The translations under genes were made by a program, and so were the position numbers. This document shows positions 60,757 through 64,000 of a stretch of 64,000 nucleotides of DNA, one piece after another. Source of the DNA: Burkholderia anthina. GTDB taxonomy: Bacteria; Pseudomonadota; Gammaproteobacteria; Burkholderiales; Burkholderiaceae. Position 1 is the stretch's first letter. Each line of letters opens with the position of its first letter. The stretch covers positions 1 through 64,000 of the forward strand of contig NZ_CABVLY010000009.1 of the NCBI RefSeq assembly GCF_902498995.1, read 5' to 3'. The notes below the pieces were generated by a model that saw only the letters and a program-made list of their open reading frames with translations, was not told the origin of the DNA and ran no database searches.

Positions 60757-61206
60757 ATGAAAGGCCGTCAAGCCGGGCTCGATCAGTTTCTGACCTATCG
60801 TCTCCACGCGCTCACGAAGCGATCCGACCGCGGGATCGCCGAGGTATACCGGCACAAGCTGGACATCTCGCTGCCCGAGGCGCGCGTGATCGCCGCCGTC
60901 GGCGCCTTCGGTCCGTTCTCGATCATGGATCTCGCGCGCCACACCAATCTCGACAAGAGCCAGGCGAGCCGCGCGGCCGAAGCGCTGCTGCGCCAGGGGC
61001 TGCTCGAGCGCAGCGCGAGCGAGGAGGACGGCCGGATCGTGCTGATCGCGCTGACCACCGACGGCCGCGCGCTGCATCGCAAGATCATGCCGATCGTGCG
61101 CAAGTGGAATGAAGGCCTGCTCGCGGGCCTGTCCGACAGCGAGCGCCAGACGTTCGAGCGGCTGCTCGACAAGGTCGTCGCGCACGCGATCGAACAGGAC
61201 GACTGA
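60757..61206 (+). CDS. MarR family transcriptional regulator
   Basis: A 149-residue winged-helix regulator. The recognition part is FSIMDLARHTNLDKSQASRAAEALLRQGLLERSASEEDGR, with the wing at EEDGRIVLIALTTDGR. The dimer helices lie at both ends. It starts 62 bases behind the glycerate kinase gene. It may respond to a small aromatic or metabolic ligand; target genes are unknown. The following stretch carries a hairpin at 61285-61325. Confidence 0.93.
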   Translation: MKGRQAGLDQFLTYRLHALTKRSDRGIAEVYRHKLDISLPEARVIAAVGAFGPFSIMDLARHTNLDKSQASRAAEALLRQGLLERSASEEDGRIVLIALTTDGRALHRKIMPIVRKWNEGLLAGLSDSERQTFERLLDKVVAHAIEQDD

Positions 61207-61284
61207 GGCGGCACAACGGTCGATGTCCGCACCGCATGTTGCCTGACGTGGTGCGGCTCGCATCGCAACGCACATCGGATCGAC

Positions 61285-61332
61285 GGGCGGCCTCGCAAGT
61301 GCGTCACGCACGATGCTGGCCGCCCGGCTTTA
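61285..61332 (+). terminator. Hairpin after the MarR gene
   Basis: GGGCGGCC (61285-61292) and GGCCGCCC (61318-61325) pair around an inner GTGCG/CGCAC stem, followed by GGCTTTATT. It can end the MarR transcript; the T-run is weak. Confidence 0.55.
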
Positions 61333-61462
61333 TTCAGACGAATCAGCGGGCCGCCCCGGGTTGCGTGAGCGCACGAGGCCGCAGTCCGGCCTCCCTCGCC
61401 CGGTACGCGCCGAACGTCGTCTTGCCGGTATGCAACCGCCTCCGCATACCTGCCTCCCTCTG

Positions 61463-62461
61463 CTACAGCCCGCTGTTTTCCGCCCGCTGACGCAGCAAGC
61501 CGAGCACTGCGTCGCAATATGGCGTCGGCACATCGAGCTTGCGGCCCAGCTCCGGAAACACGCCGAGGATCGGCCCGATCTCGAGCGGACGCCCCGCCTC
61601 GAAATCCTGCAGCATCGACGTCTTGAACGCGCCGAGCTTGCGCGTCACCGCGATTCGCTCCGGCCCGCTCATCCCGGTGTGAAGACCGAGCTTCGCGCCG
61701 ATCGCGGCAGCCTCCTCCATCATCCGCAACGCAAGATGCTCCGTGTACGGATCGTCGAGCAACTGCTCGGCGGTCGAACCCGTGAGCGCGCTCAGCGGGT
61801 TCATGTTCATGTTGCCCCACAGCTTCGCCCAGATCTCGGCGCGGATCGCCGGCGTCGGCTCGACGTCGAAGCCGCCCGCGGCGAGCGCCGCCGCGAGCCG
61901 CGCCGTCGGCGCATCGAGCCGCGGATCGGGCGAGCCGACGATCAGGCGATTGCCGCGTCCACGGCGCACGACACCCGGCCCGTCGGTACTCGACGACAGA
62001 TGCACGACGCAGCCGATCGCCTGCGCGGGCGGCAGCGCCGCCGACACCGCGCCGCCCGGATCGACCGCGTCGAGCGGCACGCCGTCGATCGCCCCCGCGA
62101 GCCCGTGCGTGAACCACCACGGCAACCCGTTCATCGCGGCGACGATCACCGTGTGCGGCCCGACCAGCGGTGCGATTCTCGCGGCCAGCGCCGGCAACGC
62201 CTGCGCCTTCAGCGCGATCACCACGTAGTCCTGCACGCCGAGCGCGGCCGCGTCGTCGCTCGCACGTACGGGAATCGACGACATCGCGCCCGTCTCGTCG
62301 ATCACGCGCACACCGTGCGCGTTCAACGCATCGAGCGTCGCGCCGCGCGCGTACGCGCTCACGGTCATGCCGGCCCGCGACAGCGCAGCCGCGAGCAATC
62401 CGCCGATCGCGCCGACGCCGACCACCGCCGCGCGCACCGACCCTGAATTCGTGTCGTTCAT
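61463..62461 (-). CDS. Ketopantoate reductase family protein (PanE/ApbA-like)
   Basis: A 332-residue NADPH-dependent reductase. N-terminal Rossmann motif VVGVGAIGGLLAAALSRAGM (about residues 13-32), the hinge ALKAQALPAL (catalytic Lys), and the C-terminal EIWAKLWGNMNMNPLSALTG and GRPLEIGPILGVFPELGR. The family makes pantoate for CoA, but many paralogues reduce other 2-keto acids. Not linked to panB/panC here, so the substrate is open. Convergent with the MarR gene. Confidence 0.88.
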   Translation of the reverse strand: MNDTNSGSVRAAVVGVGAIGGLLAAALSRAGMTVSAYARGATLDALNAHGVRVIDETGAMSSIPVRASDDAAALGVQDYVVIALKAQALPALAARIAPLVGPHTVIVAAMNGLPWWFTHGLAGAIDGVPLDAVDPGGAVSAALPPAQAIGCVVHLSSSTDGPGVVRRGRGNRLIVGSPDPRLDAPTARLAAALAAGGFDVEPTPAIRAEIWAKLWGNMNMNPLSALTGSTAEQLLDDPYTEHLALRMMEEAAAIGAKLGLHTGMSGPERIAVTRKLGAFKTSMLQDFEAGRPLEIGPILGVFPELGRKLDVPTPYCDAVLGLLRQRAENSGL

Positions 62462-62559
62462 GATGGGAATCCGTCTCCTGGGAGCTGACGAGCATAACGC
62501 TCAATGGTTGCGGATACAACCATTCATGCGAGCGCACGACGTATCCGTGTCGTCCCGAT

Positions 62560-63702
62560 TCATCGTACCGGGCTGCCGGCCTCCTCCGGTTCGTCGTCGG
62601 TCGGCCCCGTCGCGCCGAGCACGCCGGCGATCTGGCTCTTGTCGTGCATGCCGAGCTTGCGGTATGCGCAGCGCAGGTAATGCCGCACCGTCGTCGGCGA
62701 AATCGCCATCTGTTGCGCCACCTCCTTGTGCGAGCGCCCCGCGCCGTAATAGCGGATCGCCGCCAGCTCGCGCGGGCTCAGCCGGTCGAGCAGCGAGCGC
62801 GGCCGCGCCTCGATCTGGAACAGTCCCGCGACCGGCACGCACTGGATGCGCAGCGCGTCGCCGATGAACGGCTGGCCCGACTGGCGCCGCACGTGGGTGA
62901 CCAGCGGGTCCGGCACGCGCGGCCCCGTCCATGCAGGCCATTCGGTACGCAGCACGTCGTCGAAGCCGTGATCGGCATGGTGCAGCACGCCGAAGTTGTC
63001 GCACAGCGCGCGCGCCGCCGGCGCCACCGCGTCGCCGCGCTCGCGCGTGAGCTGTGCCGCCCGGTTGATGGTGAGCGCGGCCGCGAGATGCGGAATCATC
63101 TCTTCGAAACGATTCGCATCCTCGTCGCTGAACGGCCGGTTCAGGCCCTGCCGGTAGATCGACATGAACGTCGTCAGACCGAAGCGCCGATCGAGCGTAC
63201 ACACGCACATCAGTTGCGCGAGCCCGTACTTCACGCACCAGTCGCGAAACCGCGCATCGACCCCCGGCTCGACGACCGACAACCGCACCGCGCGGCCATG
63301 CGCGCCGAGCAGCGTGCGACGGGCGAGCGGATCGCAGTCGCGCACGCGTTTCCAGTCGCTGAAAAACGCGTGCGGAAGACGGTACAGGAAGCTGTTGTGC
63401 ATCACCGGGCCGGTCGGCACGTGCGTCGCGACGCCGGTCCACGCGGCATCGAACGGGATCAGCGCCTGCAACAGCGAAAAGAAGCGGCACTCGAACTCGC
63501 CGATTCCGGATTGCGCGGCGACCGCATACAGGTCGAGCAGCATCAGGCCGAACTCGCGCCGCGATGCGTCGCCGCGCGTGACGCCGTCGAAATCGGCACG
63601 GCGGGAGGGCAATGGCGGCCATGCGGATTCGTCGAGCACGATCGCGGCAGGCACGTCGCGCAGCGCGTCGAGATCCTGCCTGATATCCGTCGTGATCCTC
63701 AC
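62560..63702 (-). CDS. LuxR-type transcriptional regulator
   Basis: A 380-residue regulator with a C-terminal LuxR/FixJ-type helix-turn-helix (about residues 308-360: LSPRELAAIRYYGAGRSHKE, then TTVRHYLRCAYRKLGM). The first 300 residues form a sensing region I cannot assign; it includes a GAF-like stretch (about 60-210). No phosphoacceptor receiver motif and no autoinducer-binding pattern are clear. The start is GTG at 63702, behind GGGGAG. It lies 98 bases ahead of the ketopantoate-reductase-like gene on the same strand and might control it. Confidence 0.85.
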   Translation of the reverse strand: MRITTDIRQDLDALRDVPAAIVLDESAWPPLPSRRADFDGVTRGDASRREFGLMLLDLYAVAAQSGIGEFECRFFSLLQALIPFDAAWTGVATHVPTGPVMHNSFLYRLPHAFFSDWKRVRDCDPLARRTLLGAHGRAVRLSVVEPGVDARFRDWCVKYGLAQLMCVCTLDRRFGLTTFMSIYRQGLNRPFSDEDANRFEEMIPHLAAALTINRAAQLTRERGDAVAPAARALCDNFGVLHHADHGFDDVLRTEWPAWTGPRVPDPLVTHVRRQSGQPFIGDALRIQCVPVAGLFQIEARPRSLLDRLSPRELAAIRYYGAGRSHKEVAQQMAISPTTVRHYLRCAYRKLGMHDKSQIAGVLGATGPTDDEPEEAGSPVR

Positions 63703-64000
63703 CTTCCGCTCCCCTGCCCGATCGGGCCGCTGATGCGCGCAACGCAGACCGGCCGATTATAGCGATCGTCATTTTTGGCGGGCACCGCTGCCGGAACACG
63801 CGGCAACCCCATCCATTTGAACGGTACGCCGCGCGTTGCTGCTGCGCAGCACGCGTCGCGGCAGCCAGGCGGCGCGGGCGTGCCGCACACCGCGGGTTTT
63901 CCACACCGTTCATCTGTACGACTGTTCGGCGGCTTTCCTGCTGCGGACACTGCATCGCGACAACACCAACGACACACCCCGATGCAGGACGGTATGGAGA
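63703..64000. other. Upstream region of the LuxR-type gene, no gene seen
   Basis: 298 bases to the window end. One minus-strand frame of 92 codons begins with a weak start and is Cys/Ala/Arg-rich without family features, so I do not call it. The LuxR-type gene's promoter should lie here; TATAGCGATCG at about 63757 is the only AT-rich patch. Confidence 0.4.

Noticed and set aside
63699..63977. A Cys/Ala/Arg-rich 92-codon minus-strand frame at the window end
   Set aside because: Overlaps the LuxR-type promoter region and gene start; no recognisable domain and no ribosome site.

Overview
The window is high-GC (roughly two-thirds G+C) and almost fully coding. Gene content and order (tig-clpP-clpX-lon-tRNA-ppiD, mltG-tmk-holB-tatD, purL, gcl-hyi-glxR) point to a chromosome of a beta-proteobacterium, most likely Burkholderia, probably the cepacia complex. 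The species is inferred from gene order and protein character; no search was run.

Layout. 0-1 kb: an anti-sigma factor cut by the window edge and its ECF sigma factor. 1-6 kb: a LysR regulator divergent from gcl-hyi-glxR, which turns glyoxylate into glycerate; the matching glycerate kinase lies 54 kb away at 59.5 kb. 6-11 kb: small envelope and stress genes (Kbp/YgaU-like LysM protein, asparaginase, PsiF, a two-helix membrane protein, a YSC84/SYLF lipoprotein) and a glycosyltransferase. 11-14 kb: a RecF-like AAA ATPase and an MscS channel. 14-18.6 kb: a minus-strand run mltG-tmk-holB-tatD-ankyrin-Rap1a/Tai-like gene. 18.7-24 kb: ygfZ and an NRDE protein on plus, then a minus run of small metabolic enzymes. 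24-27.4 kb: an accessory-looking block with a metal-responsive DmeR (RcnR-type) repressor, the DmeF cation exporter and a DUF3592 membrane protein. 27.5-29 kb: a membrane diguanylate cyclase.

29-35 kb: a beta-oxidation cluster (acyl-CoA ligase, FadB-like, FadA-like) with a nicotinamidase inside it. 35-39 kb: selO, msrB, yciB, bolA and a parvulin isomerase. 39-50 kb: a YhbS-like acetyltransferase, purL, dadA, the NAD(P)HX repair enzyme, pgi, and the divergent ybbA-type/tesA pair. 50-59 kb: a proteostasis block (ppiD, two tRNAs, lon, clpX, clpP, tig). 59.5-64 kb: glycerate kinase, a MarR regulator, a ketopantoate-reductase-like enzyme and a LuxR-type regulator.

Most of the window is conserved core genome. 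I do not see a CRISPR array, prophage, insertion sequence or an obvious new multi-gene system. The most unusual signals are a duplicated tRNA-Asp 3' end with a second terminator hairpin whose stem changes are compensatory (52.3-52.6 kb), paired C-tract operator-like elements in front of dmeRF, an orphan Rap1a/Tai-type immunity-like protein beside a periplasmic ankyrin protein, and divergent genes sharing one CATG as their start codons.
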